A stretch of DNA of 64,000 bases from Flavobacterium johnsoniae (GTDB lineage Bacteria; Bacteroidota; Bacteroidia; Flavobacteriales; Flavobacteriaceae), in contig NZ_CP103794.1 of assembly GCF_030388325.1 (NCBI RefSeq), forward strand, positions 806,001-870,000, read 5' to 3'. This document shows positions 56,578 to 64,000 of this stretch, one piece after another. Below the pieces are notes generated by a model, which was given only the letters and a program-made list of their open reading frames with translations, was not told the origin of the DNA and did not search any database. Each line of letters starts with the position of its first letter. Position 1 is the stretch's first letter. A program made the position numbers and the translations under genes.

Positions 56578-57384
56578 TTAAAGTCCAAATGTTCTATAGA
56601 AATTTGTATAAGCGTCAGCAAATGCATCTTTCGTGGCGAAAGGTAAAAAAGGTTTTCCTGAAGATTCTATAAATTTTGTTAAACTTGGAGAAACATTTTC
56701 AGATGCAATGATTACTCCATCAGAATGTAAAATGCTAGCTTTTAAAACATTCTCGTAATTTGGAACTTCTAAATCTGAAACAGCTTCATGAGGAACACCG
56801 TCAAATTTAACTTTATTAATCATTTCTAAATCTAAATTTTCATCAAAAGACTGTCCGTAAACAGAAGTGATAATTTTAGTTTCAGAAAACAATGCTTCAT
56901 GTTTATAATAATGTTTCATATAAATTGGAAGCATAGCTGCCAACCATCCATGAACATGAATAATATCTGGAACCCAGTTTAATTTTTTTACTGTTTCTAC
57001 GACACCTTTAGCAAAGAAAATTGCTCTTTCATCATTATCAGGATACAAAACACCTTCTTCATCTGCAAAAGTTGCTTTGCGTTTAAAGTATTCATCATTA
57101 TCAATAAAGTAAACCTGAATTCTTTCTTTCGGAATCGATGCAACTTTAATAATCAATGGCATATCTAAGTCGTTCACTACCAAATTCATTCCAGAAAGTC
57201 TAATCACTTCATGCAATTGATGTCTTCTTTCATTGATATTCCCATATCTTGGCATGAAAATTCTTATCTGACCGCCTTGATCATTAATCATTTTCGGAAC
57301 GTCGTAAGACATTAAAGAAACCTCATTTTCAGCCAAATAAGGCACGACTTCAGATGATACATACAATATCCTCTTATCTTTCAT
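56578..57384 (-). CDS. Glycogen/starch synthase-like protein (N-terminal GT5 domain only)
   Basis: 268 aa. The protein matches the catalytic N-terminal half of GT5 glycogen synthases: ILYVSSEVVPYLAENEVSLM, IRIFMPRYGNINERRHQLH, DNDERAIFFAKGVVE, DIIHVHGWLAAMLPIYMKH. It lacks the C-terminal GT-B half, so it is about half the ~480 residues of a full GlgA. The usual first-motif KTGGL is also replaced (AENEVSL), so ADP-glucose binding is doubtful. This short form is seen across Flavobacteria and is probably not a classical glycogen synthase. First gene of the operon with DUF4270 and glmS; divergent from panC. Confidence 0.85.
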   Translation of the reverse strand: MKDKRILYVSSEVVPYLAENEVSLMSYDVPKMINDQGGQIRIFMPRYGNINERRHQLHEVIRLSGMNLVVNDLDMPLIIKVASIPKERIQVYFIDNDEYFKRKATFADEEGVLYPDNDERAIFFAKGVVETVKKLNWVPDIIHVHGWLAAMLPIYMKHYYKHEALFSETKIITSVYGQSFDENLDLEMINKVKFDGVPHEAVSDLEVPNYENVLKASILHSDGVIIASENVSPSLTKFIESSGKPFLPFATKDAFADAYTNFYRTFGL

Positions 57385-57421
57385 AATAGTATTTTACTTA
57401 ATTTTGGTAATAAAAACGTCG

Positions 57422-57429
57422 CAAAATTA
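57422..57429 (-). promoter_or_regulatory. Putative -7 element of the glgA-like/DUF4270/glmS operon
   Basis: On the minus strand TAATTTTG is an exact TAnnTTTG match ~37 bp upstream of the start at 57384. The -33 box is weak. Confidence 0.45.
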
Positions 57430-57460
57430 CAAAATTTTATGCAGTTTATAACTAATATAT

Positions 57461-57468
57461 TATGTTTG
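57461..57468 (+). promoter_or_regulatory. Putative -7 element of panC-panD
   Basis: TATGTTTG is an exact TAnnTTTG match. It contains the ATG at 57462, so transcription would begin after that codon (about 57475). This argues for the ATG at 57492 as the panC start. Confidence 0.5.
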
Positions 57469-57491
57469 CACTAAATTTTAATAATACCTCA

Positions 57492-58340
57492 ATGCATATT
57501 TTCTACAGTAAAGCAGCGTTGATAGCCTATCTTAAAACTATCAAAACCGCAAATTCAACTATCGGATTTGTACCTACAATGGGCGCTTTACACCAAGGAC
57601 ATTTGGCTTTAATGCAACGTTCGATCAAAGAAAACGACGATACGGTTGTAAGTATTTTTGTCAATCCAACCCAATTTAATAATCCCGAAGATTTAGCAAA
57701 ATACCCAAGAACTCTTGAGGAAGATGTTAAGAAAATGCGTACATTAAGTGATAAAATCATTTTATATGCACCTTCTGTTGAAGATATTTATGAAGGAAAT
57801 ACAATTTCTCAGGATTTTGATTTTGACGGATTAGAAAATCAAATGGAAGGAAAATTTAGGCCAGGACATTTTAACGGAGTTGGAACAATTGTAAAAAGGT
57901 TATTTGAAATTGTAACGCCTACAAATGCCTATTTTGGAGAAAAAGATTTTCAGCAGCTTCAAATTGTTAAAAAACTGGTCGAAAAAACCGGTTTACCAGT
58001 AAATATTGTTGGCTGTCCGATTTTTAGAGAAGAAAATCAGCTGGCAATGAGTTCGCGAAACGAACGATTAACTCCAGAAGAAAGAAAAGAAGCATCTATT
58101 ATATATAAAACCTTAACAGAAGCTAAAGAGATTTTTCAAAAAAGTTCTCCGCAAGAAACAATCGAATTTGTAGAAAATTCTTTCAAAGACAACAAAGAAT
58201 TCAAACTCGAATATTTTGTTATTGCTGACGAATCGACACTTTTACCTATCAATCAGAAAGAGAACGACAAAAACTATCGTGCATTTATAGCAGTATTTGT
58301 TAATTCTATAAGACTGATAGACACCATTTCATTAAATTAA
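57492..58340 (+). CDS. panC: Pantoate--beta-alanine ligase
   Basis: 282 aa from the ATG at 57492. An in-frame ATG at 57462 lies inside the likely promoter -7 box and is not used here. PanC joins pantoate and beta-alanine with ATP to make pantothenate, the precursor of coenzyme A. Motifs: IGFVPTMGALHQGHLALM (ATP-binding HIGH-type), FVNPTQFNNPEDLAKYPR, AYFGEKDFQQLQIVKKL and the KMSKS-like MSSRNERLTPEER. Its partner panD follows 14 bp downstream, so both substrates of the final step are co-controlled. Confidence 0.96.
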   Translation: MHIFYSKAALIAYLKTIKTANSTIGFVPTMGALHQGHLALMQRSIKENDDTVVSIFVNPTQFNNPEDLAKYPRTLEEDVKKMRTLSDKIILYAPSVEDIYEGNTISQDFDFDGLENQMEGKFRPGHFNGVGTIVKRLFEIVTPTNAYFGEKDFQQLQIVKKLVEKTGLPVNIVGCPIFREENQLAMSSRNERLTPEERKEASIIYKTLTEAKEIFQKSSPQETIEFVENSFKDNKEFKLEYFVIADESTLLPINQKENDKNYRAFIAVFVNSIRLIDTISLN

Positions 58341-58354
58341 TCTAACTTTGCAGC

Positions 58355-58705
58355 ATGCAAATTCAAGTTATAAAATCAAAAATTCATCGCGTTAAGGTAA
58401 CGGGTGCCGATTTAAATTATATTGGCAGCATTACTATTGATGAAACTCTACTAGAAGCTTCAAATATTATTGAAGGCGAAAAAGTATCTATTGTTAACAT
58501 TAATAATGGCGAGCGTTTTGAAACTTACGCTATTAAAGGTGAAAAAAATTCGGGAGAAATTACTTTGAATGGTCCTGCAGCGAGAAAAGTACAGAAAGAT
58601 GATATTATCATTATCATTTCTTACGCTACTTTGGATTTTGAAGAAGCTAAAACTTTCAAACCATGGATTATTTTCCCGAATGAAAATGACAATTCTTTAA
58701 CCTAA
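58355..58705 (+). CDS. panD: Aspartate 1-decarboxylase
   Basis: 116 aa. PanD decarboxylates aspartate to beta-alanine for PanC. It is a pyruvoyl enzyme made as a pro-enzyme that cleaves itself at Gly24-Ser25, seen here as LNYIGSITID. Other family features are IHRVKVTGADLNY at the N-terminus, ETYAIKGEKNSGEI and LNGPAARKVQKDDIIIIISY. The length is slightly short compared with E. coli PanD (126 aa) but complete. It forms an operon with panC (14-bp gap). Confidence 0.96.
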   Translation: MQIQVIKSKIHRVKVTGADLNYIGSITIDETLLEASNIIEGEKVSIVNINNGERFETYAIKGEKNSGEITLNGPAARKVQKDDIIIIISYATLDFEEAKTFKPWIIFPNENDNSLT

Positions 58706-58908
58706 GATTTTCCTTTTCTTATCGAATTCCCTTATTTTGTCAAAAGTCAATTTTGAACAGAAAAAATCTTCTTTTGCCTAATTTGAAAAGATTTTAGGCC
58801 GCAAAACTTTGCTTCAATTTTAAAAACCAACTTCATAAAGAAGCAAATAAAATAGTATATTGCTACACTATTTTCAATACTTTTTAATTCACTGAAATGC
58901 CACAAATC

Positions 58909-60060
58909 ATGAAAAAAGTTTACCTACTAATTCTTTTAATTTCATTTTCGTCGTTCTCACAAAAAACGTTCGACAACATTAAATCAGAAAAACTGGGAGA
59001 AGAACGCAGAATTACCATCGGACTTCCCGCTTCTTATGAAGCCAATAAAGACAAAAAATATCCTGTTCTTTATTTATTAGATGGAGATTATTTATTTGAT
59101 CCGTTTTCTGGAGCTGTAAGTTATGGTAATTATTGGGATGATATTCCGGAAATGATTATTATCGGAATTCATCAAAACAAAGATGGAGAACGTTTTGACG
59201 ACACAACAATCGATCAAAACACTGGACTTCCTTTTGAAAAAGGAGCAAAATTTTTCGAATTTATCGGAGCAGAATTAATTCCGTACATCGAAAAAAAATA
59301 CAGAACTTCTCCGTTTAGAATTATTGCAGGACATGATTTAACAGCAGGTTTTGCTAATTTTTATTTGTATAAAGAAACTTCAATTTTTAATGCCTATATC
59401 TGTTTAAGTCCAGAATTAGCAAACAAAATGGAAGTTCGTATTCCTGAAAAGTTTGCCAAAATAAAAGAGCCGATTTTCTTTTACTTATCAGCTGCCGACG
59501 GAGATATCAAAAAAATAAAAGAACCGATAGATAAATTAAACAGCAATATTAAAATCGCGAATAATCCGTTAGTAAATTATAAATACGAAGTTTTTAAAGG
59601 AACGACACATTATACAGAAGTCCTGCATTCTATTCCGAGCGCGCTTTATCAGATTTTTGAAGTTTACAGACCAATAAATTCTGCAGAATATAATGATAAA
59701 ATTGCCGTTCTTCAATCTGGATATGCAGAATATTTGGAGAATAAATACAATGCAATGTCACAAGTTTTAGGAGTTCAAATTCCTGTTAGAATAAGTGATT
59801 TTAAAGTAATTGAAAATATTATTTTAAGAAATAACGCTTATAGCGAATTAAGCAAAATGGCCGAAATCGGAAATGTAAATTATCCTAAAGCCATGTTGGG
59901 AGAATATGAATTAGGTTTAATGTACGAAAAGCAAGGCGATCCGAAACATGCTTCAAAAAAATATCAAAACGCTTCGCAAATGGAACCGATTGGCGATTTG
60001 AATAAAGATATGATGTATGAGAAAATTGATGAAATGAATACGCTTGCGAAAAAAAAGTAA
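58909..60060 (+). CDS. Esterase-fold (alpha/beta hydrolase) secreted protein with Asp in place of the nucleophile Ser
   Basis: 383 aa from the ATG at 58909, which begins a signal peptide (MKKVYLLILLISFSSFSQ). An ATG four codons upstream also exists. The body is a putative-esterase (esterase D/Fes) fold: YPVLYLLDGDYLFDPFSGAV, PEMIIIGIHQNKDGERFDD and EFIGAELIPYIEKKYRT. The nucleophile elbow, usually GHSxGG, reads IAGHDLTAGF, with Asp143 in place of Ser. A later His (GTTHYTEV) is present. The C-terminal ~70 residues look TPR-like (LGEYELGLMYEKQGDPKHA). It may be a non-catalytic binding protein or use another mechanism. The radA gene follows 3 bp downstream. Confidence 0.85.
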   Translation: MKKVYLLILLISFSSFSQKTFDNIKSEKLGEERRITIGLPASYEANKDKKYPVLYLLDGDYLFDPFSGAVSYGNYWDDIPEMIIIGIHQNKDGERFDDTTIDQNTGLPFEKGAKFFEFIGAELIPYIEKKYRTSPFRIIAGHDLTAGFANFYLYKETSIFNAYICLSPELANKMEVRIPEKFAKIKEPIFFYLSAADGDIKKIKEPIDKLNSNIKIANNPLVNYKYEVFKGTTHYTEVLHSIPSALYQIFEVYRPINSAEYNDKIAVLQSGYAEYLENKYNAMSQVLGVQIPVRISDFKVIENIILRNNAYSELSKMAEIGNVNYPKAMLGEYELGLMYEKQGDPKHASKKYQNASQMEPIGDLNKDMMYEKIDEMNTLAKKK

Positions 60061-60063
60061 ATA

Positions 60064-61425
60064 ATGTCAAAAGTTAAAACTTCCTTTTTTTGTCAGAATT
60101 GCGGAACCCAATATGCCAAATGGCAAGGGCAATGCAATGCCTGCAAAGAATGGAATACGATTGCCGAAGAAATCATTCAAAAACAGGACAAAGTAGCCTG
60201 GAAAACTGAATCTGCTCCAACTGGAAAAGCGCCAAGACCTTTAAAAATTAACGAAATTGATTCTGCACAGGAAGTCCGAATGGACACAACCGACAGCGAA
60301 TTGAATCGTGTTTTAGGCGGCGGGCTTGTTCCTGGATCTTTAACGCTTTTGGGCGGTGAACCAGGCATCGGAAAAAGTACGCTTTTGCTGCAAGTTTCTT
60401 TAAAACTACCTTATAAAACTTTATATGTTTCTGGAGAAGAAAGTCAGAAACAAATTAAAATGCGCGCGGAAAGAATTACGCCAAACAGCGAAAACTGTTA
60501 TATTCTAACCGAAACCAAAACGCAGAATATCTTCAAACAAATTGAAACCATTCAGCCTGAAGTTGTAATAATCGACTCGATTCAGACTTTGCATACCGAT
60601 TATATTGAATCGACCGCAGGAAGTATTTCTCAAATTCGAGAAACCACTGCCGAATTAATCAAATTTGCTAAAGAAAGTAATATTCCTGTTATTTTAATCG
60701 GGCATATTACGAAAGATGGAAATATCGCGGGACCAAAAATCTTGGAACACATGGTTGATACGGTTCTTCAGTTTGAAGGCGATAGAAATCACGTGTACAG
60801 AATTTTACGTTCCTTAAAAAACCGTTTCGGATCTACTGCTGAATTGGGAATTTACGAAATGCTCGGAAGTGGTTTACGTGAAGTAAATAATCCTTCAGAA
60901 ATTCTAATTTCACATAAAGACGAAGAACTTTCAGGAACTGCAATTGCAACAACTCTCGAAGGCATGCGCCCATTGATGATTGAAATTCAATCTTTGGTAA
61001 GCACAGCGGTTTACGGAACGCCTCAAAGAAGCACAACAGGTTACAATGCAAAAAGATTAAACATGATTTTAGCTGTTTTAGAAAAAAGGGCTGGTTTCCG
61101 CTTAGGCGCAAAAGACGTTTTCTTGAATGTTACTGGCGGAATTTCTGTTGATGATCCAGCAATTGATTTAGCGGTTGTTGCTGCAATTTTATCATCAAAT
61201 GAAGATATTCCGGTTGGAAAAGGATTTTGTTTTGCTGGTGAAGTCGGACTTTCTGGCGAAATTCGTCCTGTTAATCGTGTAGACCAACGTATTCAAGAAG
61301 CCGAAAAATTAGGATTTGATACTATATTTGTTTCTAAATACAACAAAATTGCTTTAAAAAACACTGGAATTAAAATTGAACTTGTAGCAAAAATTGAAGA
61401 TGTTGCCAGCATTCTTTTTGGTTGA
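60064..61425 (+). CDS. radA: DNA repair protein RadA
   Basis: 453 aa, full length. RadA (Sms) is a RecA-like ATPase that promotes branch migration and processes recombination intermediates. The N-terminal zinc finger has CQNCGTQYAKWQGQCNACKEW. The P-loop is LLGGEPGIGKSTLLLQ, followed by YVSGEESQKQI and the RadA-specific KNRFG motif (LRSLKNRFGSTAE). The C-terminal Lon-protease-like domain holds LEKRAGFRLGAKDVFLNVTG and GFCFAGEVGLSGEIRPV. The start codon is 3 bp after the esterase-fold gene, so the two are cotranscribed. Confidence 0.97.
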   Translation: MSKVKTSFFCQNCGTQYAKWQGQCNACKEWNTIAEEIIQKQDKVAWKTESAPTGKAPRPLKINEIDSAQEVRMDTTDSELNRVLGGGLVPGSLTLLGGEPGIGKSTLLLQVSLKLPYKTLYVSGEESQKQIKMRAERITPNSENCYILTETKTQNIFKQIETIQPEVVIIDSIQTLHTDYIESTAGSISQIRETTAELIKFAKESNIPVILIGHITKDGNIAGPKILEHMVDTVLQFEGDRNHVYRILRSLKNRFGSTAELGIYEMLGSGLREVNNPSEILISHKDEELSGTAIATTLEGMRPLMIEIQSLVSTAVYGTPQRSTTGYNAKRLNMILAVLEKRAGFRLGAKDVFLNVTGGISVDDPAIDLAVVAAILSSNEDIPVGKGFCFAGEVGLSGEIRPVNRVDQRIQEAEKLGFDTIFVSKYNKIALKNTGIKIELVAKIEDVASILFG

Positions 61426-61435
61426 TGTTATTTAG

Positions 61436-61630
61436 CCACGAATTATAATTAATTTTAACCACGTCAGTTTAATTATTTTCAACACATAGAAACATAGTTT
61501 AACTTTGTGTTTAAAGGCGTTTCACTAGCATTAATAAACATAGTTCATTATGTGTTAGAAACTAGTTTCTTTTTGCATCCTTTTTCGATACAAAAAATCT
61601 ATGTTTCTATGTGTTAAAATGTATTCGTAG
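61436..61630. repeat. Hairpin-forming intergenic repeat downstream of radA
   Basis: A perfect 17-bp inverted repeat AACACATAGAAACATAG (61481-61497) / CTATGTTTCTATGTGTT (61599-61615) is enclosed by outer arms CCACGAAT (61436-61443) and ATTCGTAG (61623-61630). Inside are a partial copy (AACATAGTTCATTATGTGTT) and a perfect 14-bp palindrome AGAAACTAGTTTCT (61557-61570). It fills most of the gap between radA and the next gene. Confidence 0.65.
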
Positions 61631-61674
61631 AAAAAAACTTTACAGACAGTTTCTCTTTTTAAGAAATTAACTTT

Positions 61675-63639
61675 ATGAATTTTCCTAAACAAAAAATATA
61701 CAAAGCACTAAAAATACTAGGAATAGTACTGGTTTTAATTTTAGTTGCACTTTATTATTTTCGTGATTCGCTTTTAAAACAGGCAATTGCAAAAGTAACT
61801 CACAAAATGGCTGTTGAATACAACAGTAATTTCTCTGTAGAATCGGCTTCTTTTGACGGTTTATCTACCATACATTTAACCGATGTCGTTTTGGCGCCAA
61901 TAAATGCTGATACACTTGTCAAGATAAAAAACGTTGAAACCAGCATTAGTTTAAGCAATTTATTGATTGGAGATGTTCAAATTGGAACTCTAAAAGTTGA
62001 CAATGGCTACATTCAGTTAGTTAAAAAAGGAAAAAAGCGAAATTTTGATGCTTTCTTAAAGAAAGACAGAGAAGAATCCAGTTCTAACGAAAAACGTAAA
62101 TACGCTTCGTTTGCTTACCGAATCATTTCGAAAGTATTGAATTTAGTTCCAACCGATATGGATTTGAAAAACTTCAAATTCAAAATCGATGACAACGGGA
62201 AACTAACTTCTATCGACGTAAACAAATTGGTTTTAAACAATAAACAGCTAGAAACCAATCTTCATGTTCAGGCAAAAGATTTTGATCAGCGTTGGAATAT
62301 CAAAGGTTTTGCAGATCCGAGAAATCAAAAAGCAGATATTCGATTTTTTAATTTAGATACTGGTGCTATTCGCGTTCCTTATCTGGATCAGCGTTACAAC
62401 TTAAAAGCAAGCTTTGATTCTATTCGTTTAAATGTTCAAAACATTGATAAAAGCGGCAGTGAATTGCATATTGACGGTTTTACTTCGATTGCTAATCTTA
62501 AAATCAATCATCCAAAAATTGCAAGTAAAGATGTTGTTATAAAAAATGCCCGTTTTGATTATCGCTTTTTACTTGGAGATAATTTTATTTCGATTGACAG
62601 CACTTCTACAATGCAACTGAACAAAATTAAAGTTCGTCCTTATATTTCTTACGATACTGAAAAAGATACGGTTTATACTTTGAAAGTTGATATTCCGAAA
62701 ATGAAAGCCCAAGATTTCATTGTTTCGCTACCCGACGGACTATTTACGCATTTTCAAGGCATGCAGGCGACTGGAAATTTCGATTACAAACTGGATTTCA
62801 AATTCAACAAAAACAAACCCAATACGCTTGTTTTTGATAGCAAATTAAACAAAGAAGACTTAAAAATCACCAAATATGGTGAAGCCGATTTAAATAAACT
62901 AAACGGCGAATTTGTTTATCGCGCAATTATTCAAAACGTTTTGCAAAGACCTGTTTTGGTTGGAAATGCAAATCCGAATTATACGCCTTTAGATCAGATT
63001 TCTCCATATTTAAGAAAATGTGTTTTAACGACAGAAGATCCATCATTCTTCTCACATCGCGGATTTATAAATGAAGCTTTCAAACAATCGATTCTGAAAA
63101 ACATTCGAACCAAAAAATTCTCTCGCGGCGCAAGTACAATTAGCATGCAGTTGATTAAGAATGTCTTTTTAACTCGTGAAAAAACGCTTTCGCGAAAGCT
63201 GGAAGAAATTCTATTGGTTTACATCTTAGAAAACAACCGAATTGTAAGCAAAGAAAGAATGCTGGAAGTTTATTTCAACATTATAGAATGGGGACCAAAC
63301 GTTTACGGAATTGGAGAAGCGAGTCATTTTTACTTCCAGAAAAATCCAGCCGATTTAAATGTTGATGAATGTTTGTATTTGGCAACGATTATTCCGAAGC
63401 CTAGAAAATTCATGTATCAGTTTAATGATCAAGGAAATTTGAAAGATTACGCTCTTAAAAATCAAAAATTCTTGAAGAATTTAATGTTTAGAAGAGGACT
63501 TTTAATTCCTGAAGATACAACTGGCATATTACCCGTTTACATTTCTGGAAATGCGCGATCTCTAATAAAAATCAAAGTTCCGGATTCAACGGCTATCAAA
63601 GCAGATTCTTTGGCTGTTGATGATGAGTTTGATTTGTAA
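61675..63639 (+). CDS. Peptidoglycan glycosyltransferase (GT51) fused to an AsmA-like domain
   Basis: 654 aa. One N-terminal membrane span (~14-31, ILGIVLVLILVALYYF) precedes a periplasmic AsmA-like region (~32-410, SASFDGLSTIHLTDVVLAP, then LLIGDVQIGTLKV). A GT51 transglycosylase domain follows (~430-590) with the catalytic TTEDPSFFSHRGF (Glu), RGASTISMQLIKNVFL and EVYFNIIEWGPNVYGIGEAS. The penicillin-binding transpeptidase domain is absent. It is therefore a monofunctional lipid II polymerase with a large AsmA-like N-terminal half. Gaps on both sides hold hairpin repeats. Confidence 0.9.
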   Translation: MNFPKQKIYKALKILGIVLVLILVALYYFRDSLLKQAIAKVTHKMAVEYNSNFSVESASFDGLSTIHLTDVVLAPINADTLVKIKNVETSISLSNLLIGDVQIGTLKVDNGYIQLVKKGKKRNFDAFLKKDREESSSNEKRKYASFAYRIISKVLNLVPTDMDLKNFKFKIDDNGKLTSIDVNKLVLNNKQLETNLHVQAKDFDQRWNIKGFADPRNQKADIRFFNLDTGAIRVPYLDQRYNLKASFDSIRLNVQNIDKSGSELHIDGFTSIANLKINHPKIASKDVVIKNARFDYRFLLGDNFISIDSTSTMQLNKIKVRPYISYDTEKDTVYTLKVDIPKMKAQDFIVSLPDGLFTHFQGMQATGNFDYKLDFKFNKNKPNTLVFDSKLNKEDLKITKYGEADLNKLNGEFVYRAIIQNVLQRPVLVGNANPNYTPLDQISPYLRKCVLTTEDPSFFSHRGFINEAFKQSILKNIRTKKFSRGASTISMQLIKNVFLTREKTLSRKLEEILLVYILENNRIVSKERMLEVYFNIIEWGPNVYGIGEASHFYFQKNPADLNVDECLYLATIIPKPRKFMYQFNDQGNLKDYALKNQKFLKNLMFRRGLLIPEDTTGILPVYISGNARSLIKIKVPDSTAIKADSLAVDDEFDL

Positions 63640-63650
63640 TTAAGAGAAGT

Positions 63651-63795
63651 TTAACCGCAAGGTTCGCTAAGATTTACGCAAAGCACGCTAAGATTTTTTT
63701 ACCTTTTAAAAGGAAAATCTTAGCGTGCTTCTCTATTATTTTGTTGATCAAAACATTGCGAACTTTGCGTAAATCTTTGCGCTCTTCGCGGTTAA
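63651..63795. repeat. 145-bp nested inverted repeat with terminal TTAACCGC arms
   Basis: The ends are TTAACCGC (63651-63658) and GCGGTTAA (63788-63795). The inner stem AAGCACGCTAAGATTTT (63681-63697) pairs perfectly with 63714-63730, around the palindrome CCTTTTAAAAGG (63702-63713). A second paired stretch is AAGATTTACGCAAAG on the left and CTTTGCGTAAATCTT on the right. A 31-bp insert (63731-63761) interrupts the right side. Confidence 0.75.
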
Positions 63796-63802
63796 ATATA
63801 AT

Positions 63803-64000
63803 TTAAGGAGCAGGATCAGGAATTATAGCCTGAACCGCATCAATTTCTGCTAAGATTTGTTTAGAAAGAACAACATCAATTGTATCTATGTTTTCTTTTA
63901 ATTGTTCTAAAGTCGTTGCGCCAATAATTGCACTTGTCAAAAATGGTTGCTGCAATACAAATCCCATTGCCAGTTCAGTTAACGTTAAACCATGTTTTTT
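63803..64000 (-). CDS. Aldo/keto reductase, C-terminal part (partial)
   Basis: Only the last 65 residues are in the window; the gene continues past the right edge. The product reads KKHGLTLTELAMGFVLQQPF, then TSAIIGATTLEQLKENID, and ends QAIIPDPAP. This is the C-terminal end of an aldo/keto reductase TIM barrel, where the LA..fvl...p....iiGa....ql..N pattern forms the NADP-binding edge. No substrate can be inferred. Confidence 0.85.
   Translation of the reverse strand, partial: KKHGLTLTELAMGFVLQQPFLTSAIIGATTLEQLKENIDTIDVVLSKQILAEIDAVQAIIPDPAP

Noticed and set aside
57462..57491. Upstream ATG of panC
   Set aside because: It lies inside an exact TAnnTTTG promoter box and adds ten residues not expected for the family.
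58763..58795. Possible terminator downstream of panD
   Set aside because: AAAATCTT / AAGATTTT is a weak AT-only stem without a clear T-run, so it is not called.

Overview
The window looks like a chromosome segment of a Flavobacteriaceae bacterium, most likely a Flavobacterium. The DNA is AT-rich. The recognisable promoters follow the Bacteroidetes TTTG/TAnnTTTG pattern, and start sites lack a strong Shine-Dalgarno sequence. Families typical of the phylum are present: type IX secretion (T9SS) sorting domains of types A, B and C, DUF4270, a TonB receptor with a carboxypeptidase-like plug extension, an atpDC pair, and a single-chain glycyl-tRNA synthetase. I see no tRNA, rRNA, CRISPR, transposase or phage gene.

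Layout. 1-10.6 kb: the end of a large fibronectin/GEVED T9SS type A protein, an outer-membrane barrel, a WYL regulator convergent with a DinB-like protein, a 1351-aa T9SS type B protein with eight tandem ~70-residue repeats, and thiL. 10.7-14.8 kb (all minus strand): a regulatory island with a LytTR response regulator carrying Glu at the phosphoacceptor position, a small secreted protein made of three PIDGGAAGGVIKK repeats, a TPR histidine kinase and its overlapping NarL-type response regulator. 15.1-22.8 kb: glyS, comF-like, a reprolysin-like T9SS protease, ribF, a membrane protein and a JmjC/cupin_8 protein.

22.9-40.6 kb: four very large paralogous T9SS type C surface proteins (1105, 1287, 1595 and 1360 aa). 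They share a ~450-residue C-terminal module behind unrelated N-terminal modules: a glycine-rich domain; a delta-60 propeller; a galactose-binding-like, Ig-like and SUEL-lectin-like set; and a beta-helix plus PA14. recX sits between the last two, whose modules are in inverted orientation. 40.6-46.1 kb: an ECF sigma factor with a membrane partner and a TraB/GumN protein, a frameshifted BioF-type aminotransferase, a DUF2975/HTH pair and an NAD(P)-binding protein.

46.3-64 kb: mainly core metabolism. It holds atpD-atpC, a GDSL lipoprotein with a TonB receptor, the glgA-like/DUF4270/glmS operon divergent from panC-panD, an esterase-fold protein lacking its Ser nucleophile, radA, an AsmA/GT51 transglycosylase flanked on both sides by hairpin-type intergenic repeats, and the C-terminus of an aldo/keto reductase.

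The most intriguing region is the 10.7-14.8 kb regulatory island. The repeat protein there differs between repeats 1 and 2 of the PIDGGAAGGVI core only at synonymous positions, has dibasic sites between copies, and lies among three signal-transduction genes. A secreted peptide system is a hypothesis only.
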